Shown: positions 1-5,571 of the stretch, one piece after another
Layout of the letters: the number at the start of each line of letters is the position of its first letter
Position numbering within the stretch: position 1 is the stretch's first letter
Origin: Geminicoccaceae bacterium
GTDB taxonomy: Bacteria > Pseudomonadota > Alphaproteobacteria > Geminicoccales > Geminicoccaceae
Assembly: GCA_030824835.1 (NCBI GenBank)
Contig: JAPJRA010000292.1
Location: forward strand, 1 to 5,571
Length of the DNA: 5,571 nt
Direction of reading: 5' to 3'
The notes under the pieces: model-generated
Seen by the model: the letters and a program-made list of their open reading frames with translations, nothing else
The model's database searches: none
What the model was told of the DNA's origin: nothing
Made by a program: the position numbers and the translations under genes

Positions 1-33
1 GCTGGAAAGCCCGGCCCGTCCGGGCTTTCCAGC
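1..33. repeat. Perfect fold-back inverted repeat at the window edge
   Basis: Arms GCTGGAAAGCCCGG (1-14) and CCGGGCTTTCCAGC (20-33) are exact reverse complements around the 5-base loop CCCGT. The inner arm (20-33) encodes the expected kinase residues L-E-S-P. The outer arm starts exactly at base 1 and gives residues that do not fit the family. It could be a genuine hairpin or a terminator-like coincidence, but a contig-end fold-back artefact explains both the perfect symmetry and the position. Confidence 0.85.
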
Positions 34-1496
34 CAGATCCGCCCTCCCATCAGCTCGCACAAGCGCTTGCTGATGGCGAGACCAAGCCCGGTGCCGCCAT
101 ACCGACTGGACGTCGCCGAATCCACCTGACTGAACGACTGGAACAGCCGGTCGCGCTTGGATTCCGGAATGCCGATCCCCGTATCGCGAACCACGATCTC
201 GATCTCGCACGCCGCGTCCGGGCGATCCTCGTCCACCGCCGACCCGCCCGCGATGGAGGCCACCACCTCGCCGCTGTCGGTGAACTTGACCGCATTGCTG
301 AGCAGATTGAGCAGGACCTGCCGGACCCGGTTCTGGTCCCCGACCACGTCGGTAGGCGTGCCGGCCTCGATCGTACAAGCGAGCGCCAGGCGCTTCTCGG
401 CCGCGGCCTGGGCCACGACACCGAGCGCCCCCTCCACGCAGAGGCCCAAGTGGAACGGCCGGGCGTCCAGCTCGAGCCGACCGGCCTCCACCTTGGAGAA
501 GTCGAGGATGTCGTTCACGATCTGCAGCAGGGCGTGACCGCTCTCCTGGATGGTGCTGCAGAAGTCGCGCTGCTCGGCGTCGAGCTTGGTGTCCTGGAGC
601 AATTGCGCCATGCCGATCACCGCGTTCATGGGCGTCCGGATCTCGTGGCTCATCGTCGCGACGAAGTCCGACTTGTGCCGGCTTGCGGCTTCGAGCTGCC
701 GATAGAGTCGCGACAGCTCGTCCGCCATTCGATTCAGATTGGCCGCAAGGTCACCCAGCTCGTCACGGTTGGCAACCTCGACCCGGCCGGAGAAGTCGCT
801 GGCGGCCAGGGCCTTGAAGCGCTCGTCCATCCGCTGCAGCGGAACGATCAGCGACGACGAGATCGCGTAGCCGAGCAGGAGAGCCAGCACCACGCTCGCC
901 AGGGCCACCCCGACGAGCACGATCTGCGAGGCCAGGAACGCTCGATTGCCGGCATCGGCAGCCTCCAGCATGTCGGCTTCGGCACTGTTGATCAGCGCGA
1001 ACGTGTTGCGGGCTATCCGGTCGGCGAGTGGCACGGCCTCGTGAAGCTGGATCGCCCTGGCATCGTTGGAGCTGCCGGTGGCCACGGCAGAGACGATCTC
1101 GGTGCCCAGGCGGATGAGCTCGGCATAATCGGCCTTGATCGGCTCGATCAGCGCCTCGCGCTTGCGGCCGACGAATTCGGCGCGATCGAAGTCGTAACCG
1201 AACTGGCTGACGCGACGCAGCGTGACTTCGAGCGAGCGGGGATCGTCGGAGGCGAGGAATGCGGAGGTCACCGTATACAGCAGATCGGTGGTGTTGCTCT
1301 GCAGCTGCTGATAGGCCGCGATCTGCCGCTGCAGGTCGATGAGCTGGCCGGCACGCCGATCCGCGCCGTTGAGCACCCCGAGCCCGACAGCACCCAGGAC
1401 GATGAACATGGCGACGATGCCCAGGAACGCCGCCAGCAGCTTGGTCCGCACGGTCACCGGTATGCGACCGACCAGCTGAGGCAGCCAGCCCGTCAC
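1..1496 (-). CDS. Membrane-bound sensor histidine kinase (probably hybrid), C-terminus cut by window edge
   Basis: Sensor kinase of a two-component or phosphorelay system, inner membrane; 498 residues are visible with no stop. Seen: transmembrane helix about 20-42, a helical periplasmic region about 43-190, second helix about 192-213, HAMP domain about 213-266 (RDELGDLA near 244-251), HisKA with H-box [14 protein letters not shown] (phospho-acceptor His284), then HATPase_c with N-box [13 protein letters not shown] (Asn397, Asn401), G1 box DTGIGIP (438-444), F-box LFQSFSQVD and G2 box [11 protein letters not shown] (466-476). This H-box type is common in hybrid kinases, so receiver or Hpt domains may follow beyond base 1 (inference). 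The start is GTG at 1496-1494, overlapping the stop of the Sco gene (GTGA), with GAGG 10 nt upstream. The last few residues (GFPA instead of the usual G-S-T-F) fall in a fold-back hairpin and are doubtful. The periplasmic ligand is unknown. Confidence 0.93.
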   Translation of the reverse strand, partial: MTGWLPQLVGRIPVTVRTKLLAAFLGIVAMFIVLGAVGLGVLNGADRRAGQLIDLQRQIAAYQQLQSNTTDLLYTVTSAFLASDDPRSLEVTLRRVSQFGYDFDRAEFVGRKREALIEPIKADYAELIRLGTEIVSAVATGSSNDARAIQLHEAVPLADRIARNTFALINSAEADMLEAADAGNRAFLASQIVLVGVALASVVLALLLGYAISSSLIVPLQRMDERFKALAASDFSGRVEVANRDELGDLAANLNRMADELSRLYRQLEAASRHKSDFVATMSHEIRTPMNAVIGMAQLLQDTKLDAEQRDFCSTIQESGHALLQIVNDILDFSKVEAGRLELDARPFHLGLCVEGALGVVAQAAAEKRLALACTIEAGTPTDVVGDQNRVRQVLLNLLSNAVKFTDSGEVVASIAGGSAVDEDRPDAACEIEIVVRDTGIGIPESKRDRLFQSFSQVDSATSSRYGGTGLGLAISKRLCELMGGRIWLESPDGPGFP

Positions 1497-2107
1497 GGCG
1501 CATCCGCCTCGGCCATCAGGTCGCGGACGTCGTGCTCGAAATCGTCCGGGTCGAAGGCCATCCCCATATACTGCACACGCAGATTGCCACCACGATCGCA
1601 GATCGACGTCAGCAGGTTGTGGATGACCTCGCCGTCGGGCTTCTTCTGGAATACGACCCCGTAGGCGCGGGCGACCGCGGCGATCTCGTCCGAGGTCCCC
1701 GTCAGATATGCCCACCCGACCGCGTCGCTGCCCAGCTGTTGGGCATAGACCGCCAGCACCTCGGCGGTATCGACCTCCGGATCGAGCGTGATCGAGACGA
1801 ACTCCACCTCACGGCCCACCGCCTGGCCCAGCGCGTCCTGCACACTCACCAGCTTCTGGGTCAGCAACGGGCAGACGTCGCCGCAGCTGGTGTAGATGAA
1901 GGTCACGACGGCGACCTTCCCTCTCAGGTCGCGCGCCGTGAGCCGTCCACCTCCCGCGCGTTCCAGGCTGAAGCCTGGGGCTGGCCCCAGCATTGGCAGG
2001 CGCTCGCCGGCAGCGTCGCTCTGGTGCGCGAGAACGCCGCGCGGCGCCACGCACGCCCCCGTCAGCAGACCGAGACAAACGCGCCGGTCGAGACCGCCAG
2101 CCCGCAC
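1493..2107 (-). CDS. SCO family (Sco1/SenC/PrrC) periplasmic thioredoxin-fold protein
   Basis: 204-residue exported protein of the Sco family. Family members bind copper and reduce or metallate the CuA site of cytochrome c oxidase, and some act in redox signalling (PrrC/SenC). Seen: an N-terminal signal with a Tat-like DRRVCLGLL stretch (residues 7-15) and a possible cleavage after VLA (27); the thioredoxin-like segment [15 protein letters not shown]; the copper/redox motif C-G-D-V-C (Cys75, Cys79) followed by [13 protein letters not shown] (106-114); and the conserved copper-ligand His163 in EVIHNLLTS. Length is normal for the family. The start is GTG at 2107-2105, 1 nt after the stop of the upstream binding-protein gene, with GAAGG 6 nt before it. 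The stop overlaps the kinase start. Being sandwiched between a binding protein and a kinase, away from any oxidase gene, suggests a signalling or redox-sensing role rather than oxidase assembly; this is inference. Confidence 0.93.
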   Translation of the reverse strand: MRAGGLDRRVCLGLLTGACVAPRGVLAHQSDAAGERLPMLGPAPGFSLERAGGGRLTARDLRGKVAVVTFIYTSCGDVCPLLTQKLVSVQDALGQAVGREVEFVSITLDPEVDTAEVLAVYAQQLGSDAVGWAYLTGTSDEIAAVARAYGVVFQKKPDGEVIHNLLTSICDRGGNLRVQYMGMAFDPDDFEHDVRDLMAEADAP

Positions 2108-2108
2108 G

Positions 2109-3137
2109 TCAGGCCTTCAGCTCTTTCTTGAGCTCGTTGTAGAAGCGCCAGTCGGTCCCGCGGGCGATGATCTCATCGGGCGCCTGGTCGATCAGGCCGG
2201 CCTCACGCAACCGGAGGGCATAGAAACGCATGCTGTCCTCCGGGTCATAATCGCGCCAAGCGATGTAGGGGATGTCGTGCAGGACCTGGAGGGCGACGTC
2301 GTAGTTCGGCGCCTGCCCGTGCTCGACCAGCCAGCCGGCAGCCAACTCCGGCTGCTGCGTGCACATCTGATTGGCCTTGAGCAGCGCCCGCAATGCCCGC
2401 TTGGTCGCGATCGGATAGGACTCCAGATACTGCCGCCGTACCGCGAGCAAGCAGCAGAAATAGTGCCGCCAGGGGTCGTCGGTGATCGTGTTCAGGATCA
2501 CGCGACCGGCCTTCTGGGCATGCAGCTCATAGTTCATGGGCGGGAAGCCGGCGATGGCATCGACCTCGCCCGCCTGCAGCATGCGGCCCCATTCCAGCGG
2601 GTTGGCCAGCACCCAGTCGATGTCGCGGCTGGGATCGATCCCGATATAGGCAGCCACGCTGGCCAACAGGTAGCGCTCGGGGCTGCCCAGGCCGTGCACC
2701 GCCAGGCGCTTGCCCTTCAGGTCGCGGATCGACCGGACACTCGGGTTGGCGAAGACCTCGACGCAACCGGCGTGCAGCCCGGACAGGACGACGACCGGCT
2801 GGCCGTTGGCGATCGGGAACACCCAATCCACCCCCAAGGCGGCGCTGATGTCGGCCTCGTCGCGGACCAGCGTCTGCGCCTCCGAGCCGTCGCTGCCCTT
2901 GGTGACGTACTGGATGTCGGTGAAGCCCTCCGTGCGCAGGAACTCATCGGCGATGTACTGCGGGGCATAACAGAGCACCGGAAAGTCGCGGTCGCGGATC
3001 AGCCGGATCCGTTTGGTCTCGGGCGGCTCGTCGGCGACCGCCGCGTTCGGCCCGAGACCGAGCCAGCCGGCCATGCCCATGGCTCCCAGGCCGCCTGCAA
3101 CGTCGCGCCGCTTCCAGCCTGCATCGCGTCCATACAT
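2109..3137 (-). CDS. Orphan NitT/TauT-type ABC transporter substrate-binding protein
   Basis: 342-residue periplasmic binding protein of the NMT1/NitT/TauT-like class; the ligand cannot be read from sequence. Seen: an N-terminal export signal with twin arginines (WKRRDVAGG, residues 8-16, then a Gly/Ala-rich hydrophobic stretch ending about AVA35), which fits Tat export; CYAPQYIADEFLRTEGF (56-72); the hinge-region LKGKRLAVHGLGSPERYLLAS (140-160); the family blocks DPWRHYFCC (221-229), PIATKRALRALLKANQMC (242-259), YDPEDSMRFYALRLREAGLI (297-316) and GTDWRFYNELKKELK at the C-terminus. Start: ATG at 3137 is chosen because GGAGG lies 5 nt upstream and the signal peptide then begins normally; an upstream in-frame start at 3197 would add 20 unlikely residues. 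First gene of a three-gene operon with the Sco protein and histidine kinase; no permease or ATPase is nearby. A role presenting a ligand to the kinase is inference. Confidence 0.93.
   Translation of the reverse strand: MYGRDAGWKRRDVAGGLGAMGMAGWLGLGPNAAVADEPPETKRIRLIRDRDFPVLCYAPQYIADEFLRTEGFTDIQYVTKGSDGSEAQTLVRDEADISAALGVDWVFPIANGQPVVVLSGLHAGCVEVFANPSVRSIRDLKGKRLAVHGLGSPERYLLASVAAYIGIDPSRDIDWVLANPLEWGRMLQAGEVDAIAGFPPMNYELHAQKAGRVILNTITDDPWRHYFCCLLAVRRQYLESYPIATKRALRALLKANQMCTQQPELAAGWLVEHGQAPNYDVALQVLHDIPYIAWRDYDPEDSMRFYALRLREAGLIDQAPDEIIARGTDWRFYNELKKELKA
2114..2118 (-). promoter_or_regulatory. Ribosome binding site of the Sco gene
   Basis: GAAGG on the minus strand, 6 nt before the GTG at 2107. 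It lies inside the last codons of the binding-protein gene. This supports the non-ATG start and implies translational coupling. Confidence 0.6.
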
Positions 3138-3142
3138 GAAAG

Positions 3143-3147
3143 CCTCC
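3143..3147 (-). promoter_or_regulatory. Strong ribosome binding site that fixes the binding-protein start
   Basis: GGAGG (within GGTGGAGG) on the minus strand, 5 nt before the ATG at 3137. It decides in favour of the 342-residue form over the longer form from 3197. Confidence 0.75.
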
Positions 3148-3264
3148 ACCCGTGACCCGCGGTCCGGCCGGAACAGTCGGACCAGTTGTGGCCGCACCCG
3201 GTGCTCGAGGTGCAGGCATCAGGCGCACCGCGTGGAAATGGCCCCGTCGCCATGCAGCACGCCA

Positions 3265-3286
3265 TATCGATTGCATGCAATGTATA
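3265..3286. promoter_or_regulatory. Candidate operator: 12-bp perfect palindrome with symmetric flanks
   Basis: ATTGCATGCAAT (3270-3281) is a perfect palindrome. After a 2-base mismatch on each side, TAT (3265-3267) and ATA (3284-3286) continue the symmetry. A second palindrome, GTATAC, lies at 3282-3287. The ATTG-N4-CAAT shape resembles operators of GntR/FCD-type regulators such as VanR (from memory). It is about 130 bases upstream of the binding-protein start and 185 upstream of xthA, so it could control either operon. No regulator gene is in the window. Confidence 0.4.
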
Positions 3287-3470
3287 CCACAGCGGCCCAT
3301 CCCGCGAGGCAAAGCTGGTGCCCGCAACCCCGGCACCGTCGTCTGTTGTGGTGCCCCATGCCCCGGCCTATTAGATCCGGGCCGCCTGCGACAGGTTCGG
3401 GTGGGCCCGCGTCGCACCGCGACTTCGGCCAGCTGCGAGCCCCGCAAATCTGCTCTCGAACACTGGGTTG

Positions 3471-4271
3471 ATGGGTGCCTTGCGGATAACGACCTGGAAC
3501 GCGAACTCGATCCGCCTGCGGGCGGCCTGCCTCGAGCGGATCGTGGCCGAGATCCGCCCGGACGTGCTCTGCCTGCAGGAGATCAAGGTCGAGGACGACC
3601 GCTTTCCCGCCGAGCTTTGCCGCAGTCTCGGCTTCGAGCACCTGCACGTGCACGGCCAGAAGGCCTATCATGGCGTGGCCGTGCTCTCCAAGGTACCGCT
3701 GGATGCGTGCCACAGCCGGCGCTGGTGCGGCATCGAGGACAGCCGGCACGCGATCTGCACCCTGCCGGGCGGCATCGAGCTGCACAATTTCTACATCCCC
3801 GCCGGCGGCGACGTGCCGGATGCCGAGCTGAACCGGAAGTTCAAGCACAAGCTCGACATGCTGGCCGAGCTGACCGACCACTTCGGCGGAAGGCGCGGGG
3901 ACGGCGCCCGGATGGTGCTGGTGGGCGACCTCAACATCGCGCCGCTCGAGACCGACGTCTGGAGCCATCGGCAGCTGCTGAACGTGGTCTCGCACACCCC
4001 CGTCGAGACCGAGGCCCTGCTCGGCCTGCAGGCGGCCTACGGCTTCGTCGACGCGGTGCGGGCGGTGGTGCCGCCGACGCAGAAGCTGTATTCCTGGTGG
4101 TCGTACCGCAACCGGGACTGGGACGCCTCCGACCGCGGCCGGCGGCTCGACCATGTCTGGCTGTCGCCGGAGCTGGCCCCCGCTCTGGTCACCGCCGAGG
4201 TGACCCGCGCCGCACGCGGCTGGGACAACCCCAGCGACCACGTGCCGGTCACGGTCGAGCTGGACGTCTGA
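3471..4271 (+). CDS. xthA: Exodeoxyribonuclease III (AP endonuclease, EEP superfamily)
   Basis: 266-residue cytoplasmic DNA-repair enzyme. The family cuts 5' to abasic sites and degrades 3' ends of duplex DNA using Mg2+. Seen, in order: ITTWNANSIR with Asn12; PDVLCLQEIK with metal ligand Glu37; GQKAYHGVAVLSK (Tyr66, His67); LHNFYIPAGGD; GDLNIAP with Asp153 and Asn155; DVWSHRQLLNVVSHTPVE; SWWSYRNRDW; RRLDHVW with Asp227; and the catalytic SDH motif Asp256-His257 near the C-terminus. All catalytic positions of the E. coli enzyme have counterparts and the length is normal (E. coli 268). The ATG at 3471 is preferred; a TTG sits directly before it at 3468 and another TTG at 3480 would also keep the fold. 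The ribosome binding site is weak (TGGG, 3 nt upstream). Only 3 nt separate it from pdxA, so the two are probably cotranscribed, although repair and vitamin B6 synthesis are not functionally linked. Confidence 0.96.
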   Translation: MGALRITTWNANSIRLRAACLERIVAEIRPDVLCLQEIKVEDDRFPAELCRSLGFEHLHVHGQKAYHGVAVLSKVPLDACHSRRWCGIEDSRHAICTLPGGIELHNFYIPAGGDVPDAELNRKFKHKLDMLAELTDHFGGRRGDGARMVLVGDLNIAPLETDVWSHRQLLNVVSHTPVETEALLGLQAAYGFVDAVRAVVPPTQKLYSWWSYRNRDWDASDRGRRLDHVWLSPELAPALVTAEVTRAARGWDNPSDHVPVTVELDV

Positions 4272-4274
4272 GCC

Positions 4275-5276
4275 ATGAGGGTCGTTCCACCCGTGGCGGT
4301 GACGATGGGCGAGCCCGCGGGCATCGGCGGCGAGATCCTGGTGGCGGCCTGGCGGCAGCTGGCTGCGGCAGGGCCGGTTTTCGTCGCGATCGACGACCCG
4401 GACCGGCTCCGGGCCCTGCCCGGCGAGACGCCGGTCGAGGTCGTGACCGACCCCGGTGATGCCGCCGCCGTGTTCGGCCGGGCGCTGCCGGTGCTGCCGC
4501 TCGGTCACCGGGTCGAGGCTTCGCCCGGGCAACCGGACCCGCGGCACGGAGCCGCCGTCGTCGCCAGCATCGCCCGCGCCGTCGCCCTGACCCGCGCCGG
4601 GGCCACGTCGGCCGTGGTGACCAACCCGATCCACAAGGCGACGCTCTACGCGGCCGGCTTCGGCTTCCCCGGGCACACCGAGTTCCTGGCGGAGCTCGCG
4701 GGCGGGGTGCAGCCGGTGATGATGCTGGCAGGCCCTTCCCTGAAGGTCGTGCCTCTGACCCTCCACGTCGCCCTGAGCGAGGTGCCGCGCCGGCTGGATG
4801 CCGCGCTCATCGTCCGCCAAGGCCTGATCGTGGCCGAGGCGCTGGGGCGCGACTTCGACGTCGCCGGCCCCAGGCTGGCGTTGGCGGGCCTCAACCCGCA
4901 TGCCGGCGAGGACGGTGCCATGGGCGACGAGGAGGCCCGGATCATCGCCCCGGCCGTGGCCGAGCTGCGGGCGCGCGGCATCAACGTCGTGGGGCCGCTC
5001 GCCGCCGCGTGGAACATGGTGTCGGCGGCCCGGGCCAGGTATGACGCAGCCCTGTGCATGTACCACGACCAGGCCCTGATTCCGATCAAGACCCTGGACT
5101 TCGACGAGGCGGTGAACGTGACTCTGGGGCTGCCGTTCGTGCGTACCTCGCCCGACCACGGCACCGCCCTGGACATCGCCGGCCGGGGCCGCGCCCGGGC
5201 CAGCAGCCTGATCGCCGCGATCGAGCTCGCCGACGCCATCGCCGGGCGAAGGCGGGTAGCGCCGGAGCGAGGATGA
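4275..5276 (+). CDS. pdxA: 4-hydroxythreonine-4-phosphate dehydrogenase, carrying an internal microinversion
   Basis: 333-residue cytoplasmic enzyme of DXP-dependent pyridoxal phosphate synthesis. The family oxidises 4-phosphohydroxy-L-threonine with NAD(P)+; the product decarboxylates to 3-amino-1-hydroxyacetone phosphate, the PdxJ substrate. Seen: [11 protein letters not shown] (10-20), TNPIHKATL (116-124), [12 protein letters not shown] (His134-Thr135, substrate binding), and metal ligands His164 (LTLHVAL), His209 (GLNPHAGE) and His264 ([17 protein letters not shown]), each two residues below E. coli His166/211/266. The C-terminus has [26 protein letters not shown]. Odd: residues 245-250 read A-W-N-M-V-S where the family has D-T-M/L-F-H. 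Inverting bases 5001-5029 restores [10 protein letters not shown] exactly. The lost Asp aligns with Asp247 of E. coli, a conserved active-site residue (from memory), so this allele is probably impaired. The frame is intact. Starts 3 nt after xthA with a weak ribosome binding site; its end overlaps pdxJ. Confidence 0.96.
   Translation: MRVVPPVAVTMGEPAGIGGEILVAAWRQLAAAGPVFVAIDDPDRLRALPGETPVEVVTDPGDAAAVFGRALPVLPLGHRVEASPGQPDPRHGAAVVASIARAVALTRAGATSAVVTNPIHKATLYAAGFGFPGHTEFLAELAGGVQPVMMLAGPSLKVVPLTLHVALSEVPRRLDAALIVRQGLIVAEALGRDFDVAGPRLALAGLNPHAGEDGAMGDEEARIIAPAVAELRARGINVVGPLAAAWNMVSAARARYDAALCMYHDQALIPIKTLDFDEAVNVTLGLPFVRTSPDHGTALDIAGRGRARASSLIAAIELADAIAGRRRVAPERG
5001..5029. repeat. Inverted-repeat-bounded segment in flipped orientation inside pdxA
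   Basis: Arms GCCGCCG (5001-5007) and CGGCGGC (5023-5029) are exact reverse complements around a 15-base core, CGTGGAACATGGTGT (5008-5022). The reverse complement of the core, ACACCATGTTCCACG, placed between the same arms codes for the PdxA consensus A-A-D-T-M-F-H-A-A. In the given orientation that peptide can be read only on the minus strand. Breakpoints cannot be placed more finely than somewhere within the 7-bp arms. Confidence 0.88.
5264..5272 (+). promoter_or_regulatory. Ribosome binding site of pdxJ
   Basis: GGAG (5264-5267) followed by GAGG (5269-5272), inside the last pdxA codons. GGAG is 5 nt from the ATG at 5273 and 8 nt from the in-frame ATG at 5276, so either codon could be used; the overlap implies translational coupling to pdxA. 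Confidence 0.6.
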
Positions 5277-5571
5277 TGAACGAAGCGCCACTGCGGCTTG
5301 GGGTCAATCTCGACCACGTCGCCACCTTGCGCAACGCGCGCGGCGGGGTGCATCCGGACCCGGTGCGGTTCGCGCATCTGGCGCTGGAGGCCGGCGCCGA
5401 CAGTATCACCGTGCATCTGCGCGAGGACCGGCGCCATATCCGCGACGGCGACGTCGAGCGGCTGCTGGCCGAGATCACGGCGCCCTTGAACCTGGAGATG
5501 GCGGTCACGGCCGAGATGGTGGCCCTGGCCCGCCGGCTCTTCACCGGCACCGTGGACGAGCGCGTCGTCGA
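5273..5571 (+). CDS. pdxJ: Pyridoxine 5'-phosphate synthase, N-terminal part, cut by window edge
   Basis: First 99 codons of PdxJ, a cytoplasmic TIM-barrel enzyme that condenses 3-amino-1-hydroxyacetone phosphate (from PdxA) with 1-deoxy-D-xylulose 5-phosphate to make pyridoxine 5'-phosphate. Seen: [19 protein letters not shown] (7-25), [34 protein letters not shown] (45-61; HLREDRRH is diagnostic) and [12 protein letters not shown] (71-82). The start is ATG at 5273, overlapping the pdxA stop as ATGA; the next codon is also ATG (5276) and is equally possible. Odd: after residue 89 the family continues with R/K-P-H-x-x-C-L-V-P-E, but here the bases give [10 protein letters not shown], and neither other forward frame recovers the motif. 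The last ~32 bases may therefore not belong to pdxJ, or the contig end is chimeric. About 240 residues would be expected in full. Confidence 0.95.
   Translation, partial: MMNEAPLRLGVNLDHVATLRNARGGVHPDPVRFAHLALEAGADSITVHLREDRRHIRDGDVERLLAEITAPLNLEMAVTAEMVALARRLFTGTVDERVV

Larger units (their letters stand above)
3138..3470. other. Divergent intergenic region between the sensory operon and xthA-pdxA-pdxJ
   Basis: This 333-base stretch must carry the promoters of both operons. I see no convincing -35/-10 pair, no tRNA, no riboswitch fold and no credible small gene. What stands out is a locally AT-richer patch near 3261-3290 containing a 12-bp palindrome, and a small 5-bp hairpin (GTCGC-ACC-GCGAC) at 3411-3423 that is too short to interpret. 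Confidence 0.6.

Noticed and set aside
763..1503. Minus-strand ATG open frame over the start of the kinase
   Set aside because: Out of frame with the kinase domains; the true frame uses the GTG at 1496 and continues to base 1.
450..1664. Plus-strand open frame of 404 codons opposite the kinase
   Set aside because: Shadow of the histidine kinase, whose H, N and G boxes on the minus strand are unambiguous.
2109..3197. Longer 362-residue form of the binding protein
   Set aside because: GGAGG 5 nt before the ATG at 3137 and the normal placement of the signal peptide support the shorter form.
3186..3374. Small plus-strand open frame (62 codons) in the intergenic region
   Set aside because: No ribosome binding site, no coding-like composition and no recognisable product.
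3380..3425. Possible tRNA-like T-loop (GGTTCGGGT) and small GTCGC-ACC-GCGAC hairpin
   Set aside because: No acceptor stem, anticodon arm or correct spacing could be found; the hairpin is only 5 bp and has no T-tract.
3152..4459. Plus-strand open frame of 435 codons overlapping xthA in another frame
   Set aside because: Arg/Ala/Gly-rich shadow frame; xthA in the correct frame has every catalytic motif.
3219..5291. Long open frame on the minus strand (690 codons) opposite xthA and pdxA
   Set aside because: Antisense shadow in GC-rich coding DNA: low-complexity Gly/Arg/His/Val composition, no recognisable domain, while the plus strand carries two complete enzyme families with all their motifs.
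5532..5548. GCCGG / CCGGC inverted repeat near the end of pdxJ as a second microinversion
   Set aside because: Flipping the 7-base loop introduces an in-frame TGA and does not restore the PdxJ motif.

Overview
The window is about two-thirds G+C, densely coding, and made of proteobacterial housekeeping and sensory genes. The codon use, a Tat-like signal on the periplasmic binding protein and the close resemblance of all six products to alphaproteobacterial families suggest an alphaproteobacterium (Rhodospirillales/Rhizobiales-like). That placement is inference. No mobile element, CRISPR array or RNA gene was recognised.

Layout: two divergent operons are separated by a 333-base intergenic region. 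Reading leftward (minus strand) are an orphan NitT/TauT-type ABC substrate-binding protein (2109-3137), a Sco/SenC thioredoxin-fold protein (1493-2107) and a membrane histidine kinase (1-1496, running off the left edge). They are coupled by a 1-base gap and a 4-base GTGA overlap. No permease or ATPase is present, so the trio looks like a periplasmic sensing module feeding a kinase rather than a complete transporter. Reading rightward (plus strand) are exodeoxyribonuclease III (xthA, 3471-4271), pdxA (4275-5276) and pdxJ (5273-5571, running off the right edge). PdxA and PdxJ perform consecutive steps of DXP-dependent pyridoxal phosphate synthesis. The intergenic region holds a 12-bp perfect palindrome that may be an operator.

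The most striking observation is inside pdxA. A short segment (15-bp core at 5008-5022, flanked by 7-bp inverted repeats at 5001-5007 and 5023-5029) is in the opposite orientation to what the PdxA family requires. As given, the protein reads [10 protein letters not shown] at residues 243-252. The reverse complement of the same bases, put back in frame, reads [10 protein letters not shown], which is the family consensus. This is a microinversion that keeps the reading frame but removes a conserved Asp and its neighbours. It could be a real template-switch mutation, a flipping segment or a sequencing/assembly artefact.

Both window edges also look odd. The first 33 bases form a perfect 14-bp fold-back hairpin just where the kinase departs from its family motif. 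The last ~32 bases of pdxJ do not encode the expected P-H-x-x-C-L-V-P-E block in any frame. Fold-back or chimeric contig ends are a reasonable common suspicion.
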